From a candidate division WOR-3 bacterium (GTDB lineage Bacteria > Hydrothermota > Hydrothermia > Hydrothermales > JAJRUZ01), in assembly GCA_039803925.1 (NCBI GenBank), contig JBDRZL010000001.1, positions 1 to 64,000 on the forward strand: 64,000 nucleotides of DNA, in the 5' to 3' direction. Below, one piece after another: positions 30,944 to 39,439 of the stretch. Every line of letters begins with the position of its first letter. The stretch's first letter is position 1. The notes under the pieces were generated by a model that saw nothing but the letters and a program-made list of their open reading frames with translations, searched no databases and was not told the DNA's origin. Position numbers and translations under genes: made by a program.

Positions 30944-31472
30944 AATTAACCTCCCTTTTAATTAAATCATTTATCTCATTTAATTTGTTTCTTTTACTTA
31001 TTTCTAATATTAATAATCCTTCCTTTAGAATGTTAAGAGTATTAATTATGAATTCTCTTTTTATTTTATAATTATAAGGCGGATCTGCGAAAATTACATT
31101 AAATTTTTCTTCACTTTTTTTAACAAATTTTTCAGCATCAATTTTTATTATTTTAGTTTTATCTTCTATTTTTAGATCCCTTATGTTTTTTTTAATAACT
31201 TCAATACATTTTTGAGATTTTTCAACAAAATAACAGAATTTCGCACCTCTTGAAATTGCTTCAATTCCTATATTTCCAGAACCTGCAAAAAGATCAAGAA
31301 AAATAGAGTTAATAACTTTATTTTCAAGTATGTCAAATATTCCCTTTTTAACTTTATCCTGTGTGGGTCTTATGAAATCCGGGACATATATATTTTTTCC
31401 TTTTAAGAACCCGGCTTTGATTTTTATTTTTGACATTATAAATTTTGTAAGTTTTTTCATAAAAAATTTTAC

Positions 31473-31501
31473 TTGACAATTTTCTTTTATTTCCATAAAA
31501 T
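31473..31501 (+). promoter_or_regulatory. consensus promoter of the gene at 31508, leaderless
   Basis: TTGACA (31473-31478), 17 bases, TAAAAT (31496-31501). The ATG at 31508 is 6 bases later, where transcription should start. This is the best -35/-10 pair in the window and the clearest leaderless case. Confidence 0.75.
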
Positions 31502-31507
31502 ATTATT

Positions 31508-32476
31508 ATGGGAAAATTTAAATTAATTTTATTTATTCTGCTTTTAATTACAGGGATCCCGCTTTTTATTTCCCAAAATTTTTATAAAAGTGAAAGTAAA
31601 TTTGATACAAAGAATCTTGAATTTTTCCTTGAAAAGAATTATGGTGAAGTTTTTTCAGTTTTTGCAAAATATCTTGTGGACCCTGTTCTCCTTGAGGAAA
31701 AAGAAACAATTGGTAGAATTGTTTCTGAATTAAGAAAGATTTCTGGAATTGAATATGTGGCTGTAACTGATATTAATGGGAATTTTCTTGTATCTTCAAA
31801 ACCAGGGGAAGAGGGCAAAGGAATAAGGGATGTTTTAGGTCAGGAGGTTAATCTTGAAAAGAATGTAAGTCTTTATATTAATCAAAATTCAAATTTAATT
31901 TATTTAAGAATTCCTATAAAACTTGAAGCAGCAAACACAGAAAAAACTGTAGGTAACTTAGTTATAGGTTTAAGTTATATTATTATAAAGGATATATTTC
32001 AAGTTCAGGGACGAAGAGATTCGCCAATTTTTTTATTTGGAATATTTTTTATCTCAGCTTTAGTTATCTTTCTGCTTTCACAGATTTTAATATTTTCTCC
32101 AATTGATAAAAAAATAAAAAACTATGAGGCAAGGGAAAGAAAATATTTAACTTTTGAGAACCTAAAAAGGACAGAAGAGGAAACAAAAATATCAATAGCA
32201 AAACTTGAGGAAAGAAAAAAGGAACTTCAGGTTGAAATAAGTTCTTTGGATGAGAAATTAAGAGAAAAAAAGAAAGAGCTCGAAGAGACTGATGTGGGTA
32301 AGATTGTTAAAGAACTTGAAGAAAAAAAGAGAATTCTTGAGGAGGAAATTGAAAAATTAAAGAATGAGGAAGAAGAGGTAAGGAAAAGACTTATGAGGGA
32401 AAAAACAGAACAGGAAGAGCTTAAAAAGAGGCTTGATATTATAAGGCAGAAAATGAAGCAGATAATGGGTCCTTAA
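31508..32476 (+). CDS. membrane protein with Cache-like sensor region and cytoplasmic coiled coil
   Basis: A 322-residue protein with a membrane segment at 4-22, an external region (about 25-170) resembling a small Cache/PAS sensor (GIEYVAVTDINGNFLVSS), a second membrane segment (about 176-198) and a 120-residue charged coiled coil (about 215-320). It resembles the front half of a chemoreceptor or histidine kinase without an output domain. It may signal through a partner protein; that is inference. Its TAA overlaps recO, which is convergent. Confidence 0.65.
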   Translation: MGKFKLILFILLLITGIPLFISQNFYKSESKFDTKNLEFFLEKNYGEVFSVFAKYLVDPVLLEEKETIGRIVSELRKISGIEYVAVTDINGNFLVSSKPGEEGKGIRDVLGQEVNLEKNVSLYINQNSNLIYLRIPIKLEAANTEKTVGNLVIGLSYIIIKDIFQVQGRRDSPIFLFGIFFISALVIFLLSQILIFSPIDKKIKNYEARERKYLTFENLKRTEEETKISIAKLEERKKELQVEISSLDEKLREKKKELEETDVGKIVKELEEKKRILEEEIEKLKNEEEEVRKRLMREKTEQEELKKRLDIIRQKMKQIMGP

Positions 32477-33228
32477 AGTTCTTTTAGTATCTTGGATAAA
32501 TTTTTTAAAAAATCCTCTCCAATATAAAATTTGTAGAAACTATTTATTATATTCAAAATCAATTCCTCATTAAGAGCTTTTAAATTTTTACATTTTTCTG
32601 TATTTTCCTTTAGTAAAAATTTTAAATAGGCTAAATTTTTTTTATCAATATAGATTTTTTCCTCAAATTCTTTTGCACAATTAAAACAAAACATCCCTCC
32701 TTCACTTGTAATAAAAAAGCCGTCTTCTAATTTTCTTTTACATTTTATGCAATTTTGTAGTTCTGGTCCAATACCTGATATACTTAGAAACTTCATAAGT
32801 AAAGATAAAAGAACATTTTTATTAACCTCCCCTAAGGAATTTAGTTCTTTTAAAAAAGAAAAAGTAAAATCGTATATTGAAGAAAATCTTAAATTTTCTC
32901 CTATATACTTTTCAATTTTTTCAAGTAAAAAGTAAGAGATTAGAAATTTTTTGTAATCAGTAAAAATTTTTTCAGGTTTCCATAAAAGCTTTACTTCTCT
33001 CATTTTGCCAAACTCTGAAGTTTCCTTTTTATGATAGATTACTTCAATTAAATTTCCTGCTGATATGATTCCCTTATAGGGATTAGTAGTCCTTTTTACG
33101 CCAAAGGCTATTATCTTAACTCCTCCAGATTTTTCAGAAAAAAATTTAAAAATTAAAGAACTTTCTTTAAAATTTATAGTTCTTAGAACTACCCCCTTTT
33201 CCCTTTTTATAAAAAGGACTTCTTTAAT
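32473..33228 (-). CDS. recO: DNA repair protein RecO with probable ATT start
   Basis: RecO loads RecA on SSB-coated DNA. The frame from ATG 33003 gives only 176 residues and lacks the N-terminal OB fold. The frame is open upstream to a TAA at 33234-33232, and the added residues read KEVLFIKREKGVVLRTINF then GVKIIAFGVKRT, a good RecO OB domain. No ATG, GTG or TTG exists in this extension. ATT at 33228, overlapping the TAA of the upstream gene, is the best candidate and gives 251 residues, a normal RecO length. The zinc site CIKC..CFNC is present at about 160-185. Confidence 0.78.
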   Translation of the reverse strand: MKEVLFIKREKGVVLRTINFKESSLIFKFFSEKSGGVKIIAFGVKRTTNPYKGIISAGNLIEVIYHKKETSEFGKMREVKLLWKPEKIFTDYKKFLISYFLLEKIEKYIGENLRFSSIYDFTFSFLKELNSLGEVNKNVLLSLLMKFLSISGIGPELQNCIKCKRKLEDGFFITSEGGMFCFNCAKEFEEKIYIDKKNLAYLKFLLKENTEKCKNLKALNEELILNIINSFYKFYIGEDFLKNLSKILKEL

Positions 33229-34786
33229 AGCTTTTTAAAGTAATAATAAAAATTACCCTTCTATCAGGTAATACTCTATCTGAAATATTTTCACTGTACT
33301 TCGCTAAGATATATAACATTTCTGATTTGATCCTTAATCCTAAATATAATCTACTTCCATTTCCATATAGCGGTTCTAAATAAAAGGAAGATGGTGGTTC
33401 TGCTTCATACACATATATCCTTTTATCGTAATCATTAATGTTAAAACTGTAAATTCCGATGAAAAATATGCCCTTTTGAAATTCAATTCCGCCGAGTATA
33501 CCCGGTGATGTCAGAAGGTAATTATCCCATTCAAAATTAAGTTTATAACTTATTTCAAACTCTTTTGTTTTATGATTTAATTCATTTTTAAATCGGAGTC
33601 TATGAATACTTGTTTTTCTATCTTTTATTTCAAAAAAATAGGAAAAAGGTTTAGTTAGTTTTAGTGATCCTCTTATATAACTTTCATACCCGCCTTTCTT
33701 TTCAGATTTTAAAAAAATTCTTTCATCAAATTTTAAAAGAATTCTTTTGAATTTTCCTTCCCATCTTACTCCTGCTCCATACTCATCTCTACCTTCTCTT
33801 TTCCAGTCAAATTTTGTATTAAAATAGTTTATATGGTTTTTGGGAAGAGAATAAATAAATACAAACAGTCTTGAAAAATCATATGTTTTTCTTATTCCTG
33901 AATAAAAAAATACTTTTTTATTAATGAATCCAATTTCATAAAAAAGGTATAAAGAGCCAAATATTGAGCCTGTTAAAGAAAAAAAGGGTAAATTTTTATT
34001 TTCTTTTAAGTCTTTCAGAAAACCGACAAGAGGGAAAATCTGTAATCTTTCAAAAGGAAAGGATATAAAAAAGGTATAGAAGGTATCTTTTTCATAACCA
34101 AAACCTGTATCAAAATTTTTATAGGAAAAAGCAACTCCCCTTATTCCTATATCTCTTGAATATGAAATAAGGGGTCTAAGTCTTTTTAAATTTGATGGCA
34201 AGTAAAATAATTCAGGGGAAAAAGCATAATATTTTCCAAACAGGAGTCCTTTACCGAATTCAAAAATATAATCCCCTAATATGATACTTAATCCCTTATA
34301 TTTTAGCTCACCATAAAATTTATCAATATCACTGAAATTATAATGAGTAAACCCAAAATCAAAAATAGAGTAAAGTCCTTTTATTTTTCCCTTTACATTT
34401 CTATAGAATTTATTTTCTCCGTATTTATCGTTATAGGTTCCCTTTGTTTCCTGATAAAAGTTAAAAATAAAAACATTAAAGTCAAAATAATTTTCAAGGT
34501 AATCATACTCTGGGGATAAATTTAATCTGTGTTTAAAGTCATTAAAATCAATAAAAAAACCATTTTTTCTCTCTTCTATAATTTTTTTTGCTAAATCCTT
34601 TGATATTCCTGGTATGTCTAAAATTTCATTGTATTCAGCCTTATTTATTTTTAATTTTATAAATTCTTTTTGATATATTTCTTCAATAAGAGTTTCATTT
34701 AATTCTTCTTCTTCAATATCTTGTGCAAAAATTGAGGTAAAAATGATTAAAATTATTAAAAGGTTCTTTTTATTATAAAATCGCAT
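33224..34786 (-). CDS. outer-membrane beta-barrel protein with N-terminal helix-hairpin-helix
   Basis: A 520-residue protein with a signal peptide (1-21, ending SIFAQ), then a ComEA-like HhH segment (KINKAEYNEILDIPGISKDLAKKIIEERK, described as residues 46-75). The remainder alternates aromatic and polar residues typical of barrel strands and ends near a strand-like VIFIITLKSY. HhH proteins of this layout occur in Bacteroidota and related phyla and may bind DNA or peptides at the surface; the role is unknown. It overlaps the upstream prenyl synthase by 31 bases. Confidence 0.62.
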   Translation of the reverse strand: MRFYNKKNLLIILIIFTSIFAQDIEEEELNETLIEEIYQKEFIKLKINKAEYNEILDIPGISKDLAKKIIEERKNGFFIDFNDFKHRLNLSPEYDYLENYFDFNVFIFNFYQETKGTYNDKYGENKFYRNVKGKIKGLYSIFDFGFTHYNFSDIDKFYGELKYKGLSIILGDYIFEFGKGLLFGKYYAFSPELFYLPSNLKRLRPLISYSRDIGIRGVAFSYKNFDTGFGYEKDTFYTFFISFPFERLQIFPLVGFLKDLKENKNLPFFSLTGSIFGSLYLFYEIGFINKKVFFYSGIRKTYDFSRLFVFIYSLPKNHINYFNTKFDWKREGRDEYGAGVRWEGKFKRILLKFDERIFLKSEKKGGYESYIRGSLKLTKPFSYFFEIKDRKTSIHRLRFKNELNHKTKEFEISYKLNFEWDNYLLTSPGILGGIEFQKGIFFIGIYSFNINDYDKRIYVYEAEPPSSFYLEPLYGNGSRLYLGLRIKSEMLYILAKYSENISDRVLPDRRVIFIITLKSY

Positions 34787-35631
34787 AAATTTTTTAAAAA
34801 ACTTGTATCATAGGACAAATTATCCAGAATAAATTTTGCCCTATCAATATGAGATTTTGCAATTTCAATAGATTTTTCAAGCCCGAAAACCTTCACATAG
34901 GTCATTTTATTTATATCCTTTTTAACCTTTTTACCCACTTTTTCTTTATCTCCTGTTAAATCAAGAATATCATCTTGTATCTGAAAAGCCATTCCCATTT
35001 CTAAGCCTATTTCTTTAAATTTTTCTACTTCTTCTTTTTTAGCATTTGCTAAAATTGCTCCTATTTCAAGACATGATGAAAAAAATTTTGCTGTTTTTTC
35101 TAAATGGATTTTTTTAAGATAATCTACATCTGGTTCCATTTTTTCTCCTTTTATGTCAAGAACCTCTCCTTCAATTACTCCTTTTGGACCAAGTGCTTTT
35201 ACAAAAGAATCTAAAGCTCTTAACAATTTAAGAGGTTCTGATTTTGATTTTAAAAAAACTTCTATTCCGTAGATAAAAAGGGCATCACCTGCTAAAACTG
35301 CAATGTCCTCACCATAGACTTTATGGACAGTTGGAACCCCTCTTCTTAAATCGTCATTATCAATACAGGGTAAATCATCGTGTATTAATGTAAATGTATG
35401 AACAATTTCAATTGCACATGCAGGAGGCATTATTTCATCATCTTCTTTTCCACCGCATATTCTATAAGTTTCGTAGGTTAATATAGGTCTTATTCTTTTT
35501 CCACCTGCAAGGATAAGGTGTTGCATTGCCTCTTTCAAAGGTGAAGTAACATTTTCTAAGGAAAGGAATTTTAATAGATTTTCTTCAATCTTTTTTTTCC
35601 TTATTTCATACTCTTTTAAAAAATTTTCCAT
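34756..35631 (-). CDS. ispA: polyprenyl diphosphate synthase (farnesyl/geranylgeranyl type)
   Basis: Condenses isopentenyl and allylic diphosphates. The 291 residues have the first Asp-rich motif DDLPCIDNDDLRRG (about 88), the second DDILDLTGD (about 218), and GGKRIRP near 44. The two residues between the Asps of the first motif fit the bacterial FPP/GGPP type; chain length cannot be fixed by eye. It overlaps the barrel gene at 35631 by one base. Confidence 0.92.
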   Translation of the reverse strand: MENFLKEYEIRKKKIEENLLKFLSLENVTSPLKEAMQHLILAGGKRIRPILTYETYRICGGKEDDEIMPPACAIEIVHTFTLIHDDLPCIDNDDLRRGVPTVHKVYGEDIAVLAGDALFIYGIEVFLKSKSEPLKLLRALDSFVKALGPKGVIEGEVLDIKGEKMEPDVDYLKKIHLEKTAKFFSSCLEIGAILANAKKEEVEKFKEIGLEMGMAFQIQDDILDLTGDKEKVGKKVKKDINKMTYVKVFGLEKSIEIAKSHIDRAKFILDNLSYDTSFLKNLCDFIIKRTF

Positions 35632-37118
35632 TAAATTTTAATTTTAAGTCCAAAATTAAAGGCAAAAGTTTTTAATGGATTTACAAATCTTTTCCCTTCT
35701 CCACCTATTTTCTGTATACCTGAAAGCACTCCTAAGAAAGGTGTTGTTCTTGCACCAAGGTATAGTGAGAAGAAGGGGAGATCCAAGTTACCGCCTAAAC
35801 CAAATGTAACATTTGGAGGTGTAAATAGGTAAAAATCCTCATATTTTAAATATCTCCATGAGAAAACACTTCCATAATTTATGTGAAAGGGACCTGCTCC
35901 AAAGCCTGAAGATACCATGAAGTAGGCTTTACCAAAGGCATATCTTCCCTGTGTTAAATCTATTCCACCTGCAAGGTTTAAATTTATAATTAAAAGGTTT
36001 ATATTTGCTCCTACATTAAGCCCTAAAAGTCCTGGAAATTTAAGTGATTTCCATAAAATTTCATGTTCACGGTTATTATAAAAAAACTCTACCGAATCAA
36101 TATTTACTTGCCCTGTTATTGTTCTGTTTATAGTATCAACAGTTATGTTATTTATATCAATCAGATATTTGCTTATTCCGTCAATGTAAGAATAGAGTCC
36201 TTGAATTCCACCAGAAAGGGTGAAGGGAAAGTTATAATTAAAGGAGAATCCTGCTGTTATTAAAGGAATCTTTAATTTTGCACCGAGAACAACTCCAAAT
36301 TGTGTTCCTGAAAAATCACCAGTTATTTTATCATTGAAAATTCTGTCCTTAAAGGGTCCATTTATACTTATATTTACATTCCATGGTCTTCCCAGATTAT
36401 CATTAAAGGTTGAATCAATTCTTAAAGTTATACTTTGAAAATTTCCCTTTATATCATAGTTAAGATCAGCTTTTCCTGAGTATCTTTTAATATTAATTCC
36501 TGCTCCCAAGCCAATAATTCCAAATCCAATGGATGCACCTATATTAAAAGGTGAAAGTTGACTTTTTAGAGCACCATTACCATTAAAAATAAGGTTTCCG
36601 CTACCGTTTAGTTTAACATTTACAGGTATTGTTACATTTTTTGGTATATCAGGATGGTCTTCTTTTGATAAAAAATCTTTTATTTTTAAATCTAAGGAAA
36701 TGTTATTTAAATAATTTAAATCAAGATTCGCTCCATATATCTCTTCATTATAGTAGGAAATTCCTAAGTCTATTAAACCAACTTTTGTTTTTGCTCCTAA
36801 AAAATCAAATCCTCCTTTATCCTCTGCTGTAAGTTTTAAGGGTATTTCATATTTTTGAATTTCAGTTCCTCCTATGGAATCAATTCCAAGAGGAATATTA
36901 AAGTCTATTTCTGTTTTAAATCCAGTGCTTCCAAATATAACAAGTTCATTTTTTGATCCAAAGTGTAAAGAGGCAGGATTCATGTTTTCTCCTATAATAC
37001 CTTCTCCTTGAGATACATCCAAAAATCCTCTATGTAGAAAATAAAGGGAATTTAGAGGAGTTCTATAATAAAAATTTAAAGAAGTTTGAAGGAAAATAAA
37101 AATATGTAAAAAATTCAT
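35631..37118 (-). CDS. outer-membrane beta-barrel protein, PorV/FadL-like
   Basis: A 495-residue exported protein with an N-terminal hydrophobic leader. GFLDVSQGEGIIGENMNPASLHFG near residue 30 resembles the asparagine-proline motif of PorV/FadL-like barrels (described in two parts: QGEGIIGENMNPASLHFG). Alternating hydrophobic strands follow to the end (FAFNFGLKIKI). Function unknown; it may take part in export or lipid uptake. The start lies 12 bases after the 3' end of tRNA-Ser on the same strand and has no separate promoter that I can see. Confidence 0.6.
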   Translation of the reverse strand: MNFLHIFIFLQTSLNFYYRTPLNSLYFLHRGFLDVSQGEGIIGENMNPASLHFGSKNELVIFGSTGFKTEIDFNIPLGIDSIGGTEIQKYEIPLKLTAEDKGGFDFLGAKTKVGLIDLGISYYNEEIYGANLDLNYLNNISLDLKIKDFLSKEDHPDIPKNVTIPVNVKLNGSGNLIFNGNGALKSQLSPFNIGASIGFGIIGLGAGINIKRYSGKADLNYDIKGNFQSITLRIDSTFNDNLGRPWNVNISINGPFKDRIFNDKITGDFSGTQFGVVLGAKLKIPLITAGFSFNYNFPFTLSGGIQGLYSYIDGISKYLIDINNITVDTINRTITGQVNIDSVEFFYNNREHEILWKSLKFPGLLGLNVGANINLLIINLNLAGGIDLTQGRYAFGKAYFMVSSGFGAGPFHINYGSVFSWRYLKYEDFYLFTPPNVTFGLGGNLDLPFFSLYLGARTTPFLGVLSGIQKIGGEGKRFVNPLKTFAFNFGLKIKI

Positions 37119-37130
37119 TTAAAAAAATAA

Positions 37131-37222
37131 CGGAGAGGGCGGGATTTGAACCCGCGAGACCCCTTTTGGGGGCCTGCACGATTTCCAGTCGTGCCCCTTC
37201 GACCAGGCTCGGGCACCTCTCC
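37131..37222 (-). tRNA. tRNA-Ser (GGA)
   Basis: A 92-base class II tRNA on the minus strand with a 7-bp acceptor (GGAGAGG/CCTCTCC), D-arm, anticodon loop CTGGAAA giving anticodon GGA, a long variable arm (GGCCCCC..GGGGTCT) and T-arm GCGGGTTCAAATCCCGC. CCA is not encoded. A barrel-protein gene begins 12 bases downstream. Confidence 0.95.
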
Positions 37223-37257
37223 TTTTTATTAAAAATACTATAAATTTAAATTTCTTT

Positions 37258-38034
37258 TCAAATATAAAGGGTATTCCTTTTTTCTTTTGCCTTGTATAAT
37301 TTAATGTCAAGTTTTTTTAATATGTTTTCAATATCTTTTATTTCTTCCCAGTTAAACCTTTCTCCACCGATACTTAAAGTAGTTTTTACTTTTTTACCCT
37401 CTATAAAAAATTCTTTATTTTCAAAATATTTTCTTAAGTTTTCCATTACCTCTTTTGCTTTTTCAAAGGGTTCATCAAAAATGATAACAAATTCATCACC
37501 CCCGTATCTGAAAATAATATTTTTTGATTCTTTTAACAAATTTCTAATTTCATTTGAAAATTCTCTTAAATAATGGTCTCCCTGAATGTGACCAAAATTA
37601 TCATTTATTTTTTTAAAATAATCTATATCAATCATAAAAACTGGTATATCGTCCCCTCTAAAAGTGCTTAAGATATCTTTAAGATGTTCTTCAAGATATA
37701 GAAGGTTATAAAATTTTGTGAGTGGGTCTCTGAAAGCTGCTTCTCTTAATTCATAATTTTTTAGAGAAATTTCATCGTATAACATTATTAATAGTTCTTC
37801 AATTCCTTCAAAAATTCCTTTTATTCTTTTTATTTTTGGGGGAAGCTTTTTGTTATTAATTATATAAACAATGAACTCGTAAATATATTTCTTGTAATAA
37901 AAATCAATAAGAAATGTATAAATTAAAAAAAGTGTAAAAAGAGTGAGAATAAGATAAAATAAATTAGAATTTTTAGAAAAAAACAAAAAAACCGGGAATA
38001 AAATTATAATAAGGAATTTTATGTAAATTGGCAT
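37258..38034 (-). CDS. membrane-bound diguanylate cyclase (GGDEF)
   Basis: Probably makes cyclic di-GMP. The 258 residues have two N-terminal membrane segments (about 5-20 and 24-44) and a linker helix, then a GGDEF domain (about 98-255) with DPLTKFYNLLYLEEHL, DIDYFKKINDNFGH and the intact active-site FRYGGDEFVIIF. No upstream RxxD inhibitory site is obvious. No sensor domain is present between membrane and GGDEF parts. It ends about 35 bases before tRNA-Ser. Confidence 0.88.
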   Translation of the reverse strand: MPIYIKFLIIILFPVFLFFSKNSNLFYLILTLFTLFLIYTFLIDFYYKKYIYEFIVYIINNKKLPPKIKRIKGIFEGIEELLIMLYDEISLKNYELREAAFRDPLTKFYNLLYLEEHLKDILSTFRGDDIPVFMIDIDYFKKINDNFGHIQGDHYLREFSNEIRNLLKESKNIIFRYGGDEFVIIFDEPFEKAKEVMENLRKYFENKEFFIEGKKVKTTLSIGGERFNWEEIKDIENILKKLDIKLYKAKEKRNTLYI

Positions 38035-38113
38035 AAAAAATTTCCTTTTTTAAAATAATAAAAATAAGATTGAGTGATTTTCAAAATTTTAAAGATATTT
38101 TTCTGATTTTATT

Positions 38114-38484
38114 TTAGGGAAGATAGATTTTCTTGATTAATAATTTAGGAATTTTTTTTAACGAATAATTTAAAAAATGCTTTTTTAAGGACTTAAAAAT
38201 AATTCCTAAACTTTCTTTCATCCCTTTAAATTTTTCCTCTACCTCCTTATGTCTTTCCTCTGCATTTTTTCCCATAAGCTTTAAAGTTTCATCCATCTTA
38301 TAAAGCATCTCACTTATTTTTTCTAACATTTTTGATTGCCTGTTTAGAATTTTTGTCTATTCATAGTTTCTGATTGCTTATTTAATGTTTCTGTCTGCTT
38401 GTTTAGTATTTCAGTATGTTTATTTAAAATTTCATTCTGTTTACTTAGCATTTCGTTTTGTTTACTTATCATTTCCTCATACAT
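38114..38484 (-). pseudogene. heptad-repeat coiled-coil gene with a frameshift
   Basis: From ATG 38484 the minus strand encodes a 46-residue protein made of 7-residue repeats (EMLSKQN, EILNKHT, EILNKQT, ETLNKQS, ETMNRQK) and stops at 38344. The other frame continues the repeat (ILNRQSK) into MLEKISEMLYKMDETLKL and on to 38114. Joining both needs one extra base in the A5 run near 38353-38358. The product would be a small coiled-coil protein of about 120 residues. The cause could be an indel in a homopolymer, slippage or sequencing error. Function unknown. Confidence 0.6.
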
Positions 38485-38610
38485 CTGCCATTACTCCAAG
38501 CAAAATAAGTTAAAACTCCTGCCAGACTAAAAAGACCATTTTTTAATTTTGTTAAATCTGTTTTCTTTCATAAAAACTTCGAAATAATCTCTGAAAAATA
38601 TTTTTCTTTA

Positions 38611-39438
38611 ATGATGACTTATCTTATAATTATAACTTTCTATAATATGGAATTGATTGAAAAAATATTTTTAGATTTATCATTGGGGGGAAATAAAGTA
38701 ATTCTCGGACTTCTTGGTGGTTTAGTTATTTCCCTTTTAAATTTGTTAGGTGCTCTTTTAATTTTTTTCTTTACCAAACCCTCTCAGAAATTAATTGATA
38801 CTCTTCTTGGATTTGCTGCAGGTGTTATGCTTGCAGCAAGTTTTACAAGTTTGATTTTACCTGGGATTGAGAAGGGTGGAATTATTCCTGTTCTTATTGG
38901 AATATTGTTTGGTTCTTTTATTCTTGATTTAGGTGACCATATTATACCTCATATACATCCTGTATTAGGAAAAGAAGGAGTTAAAACTGAAAGGTTAAAG
39001 GGTATATGGCTTTTTATAATTGCCATAACAATTCATAATATGCCAGAGGGTCTTGCTGTTGGAATTGGTTTTGGTTCAGGTAATATAAAGGATGCTATTA
39101 TTTTGATGCTTGCCATTGGAATTCAGAATATTCCAGAAGGTTTTTCAGTTTCGGTTTCTGCACTTGAAGCTGGATTTGGTAAAAGGTTTTATGCAGCAAT
39201 AACAGGAATAAGGTCGGGTTTGGTTGAGATTCCTCTTGCAATTTTTGGAGCTTGGCTTATCAGTATTGCAAAACCTATTTTGCCTTATGCCATGGGTTTT
39301 GCAGCTGGTGCCATGATTTATGTTATTAGTGATGAAATTGTGCCAGAAACCCACAGAAAAGGTCATGAAAGATTAGCAACTTTTGGAACCATTCTCGGTC
39401 TTGTTATAATGCTTTTTCTGGATGTGACCCTTAAATAA
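38611..39438 (+). CDS. ZIP-family divalent metal transporter
   Basis: Takes up Zn2+ or a related metal. The 275 residues have about eight membrane helices and the ZIP signatures HNMPEGLAVGIGFGSG (helix 4) and IQNIPEGFSVSVSALEAG (helix 5), close to the bacterial GufA/ZupT subgroup. A start at ATG 38647 (MELIEKIF) is equally possible and fits homologues better; the first 12 residues are hydrophobic and AT-coded. Ends 1 base before the ABC permease gene. Confidence 0.9.
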   Translation: MMTYLIIITFYNMELIEKIFLDLSLGGNKVILGLLGGLVISLLNLLGALLIFFFTKPSQKLIDTLLGFAAGVMLAASFTSLILPGIEKGGIIPVLIGILFGSFILDLGDHIIPHIHPVLGKEGVKTERLKGIWLFIIAITIHNMPEGLAVGIGFGSGNIKDAIILMLAIGIQNIPEGFSVSVSALEAGFGKRFYAAITGIRSGLVEIPLAIFGAWLISIAKPILPYAMGFAAGAMIYVISDEIVPETHRKGHERLATFGTILGLVIMLFLDVTLK

Positions 39439-39439
39439 T

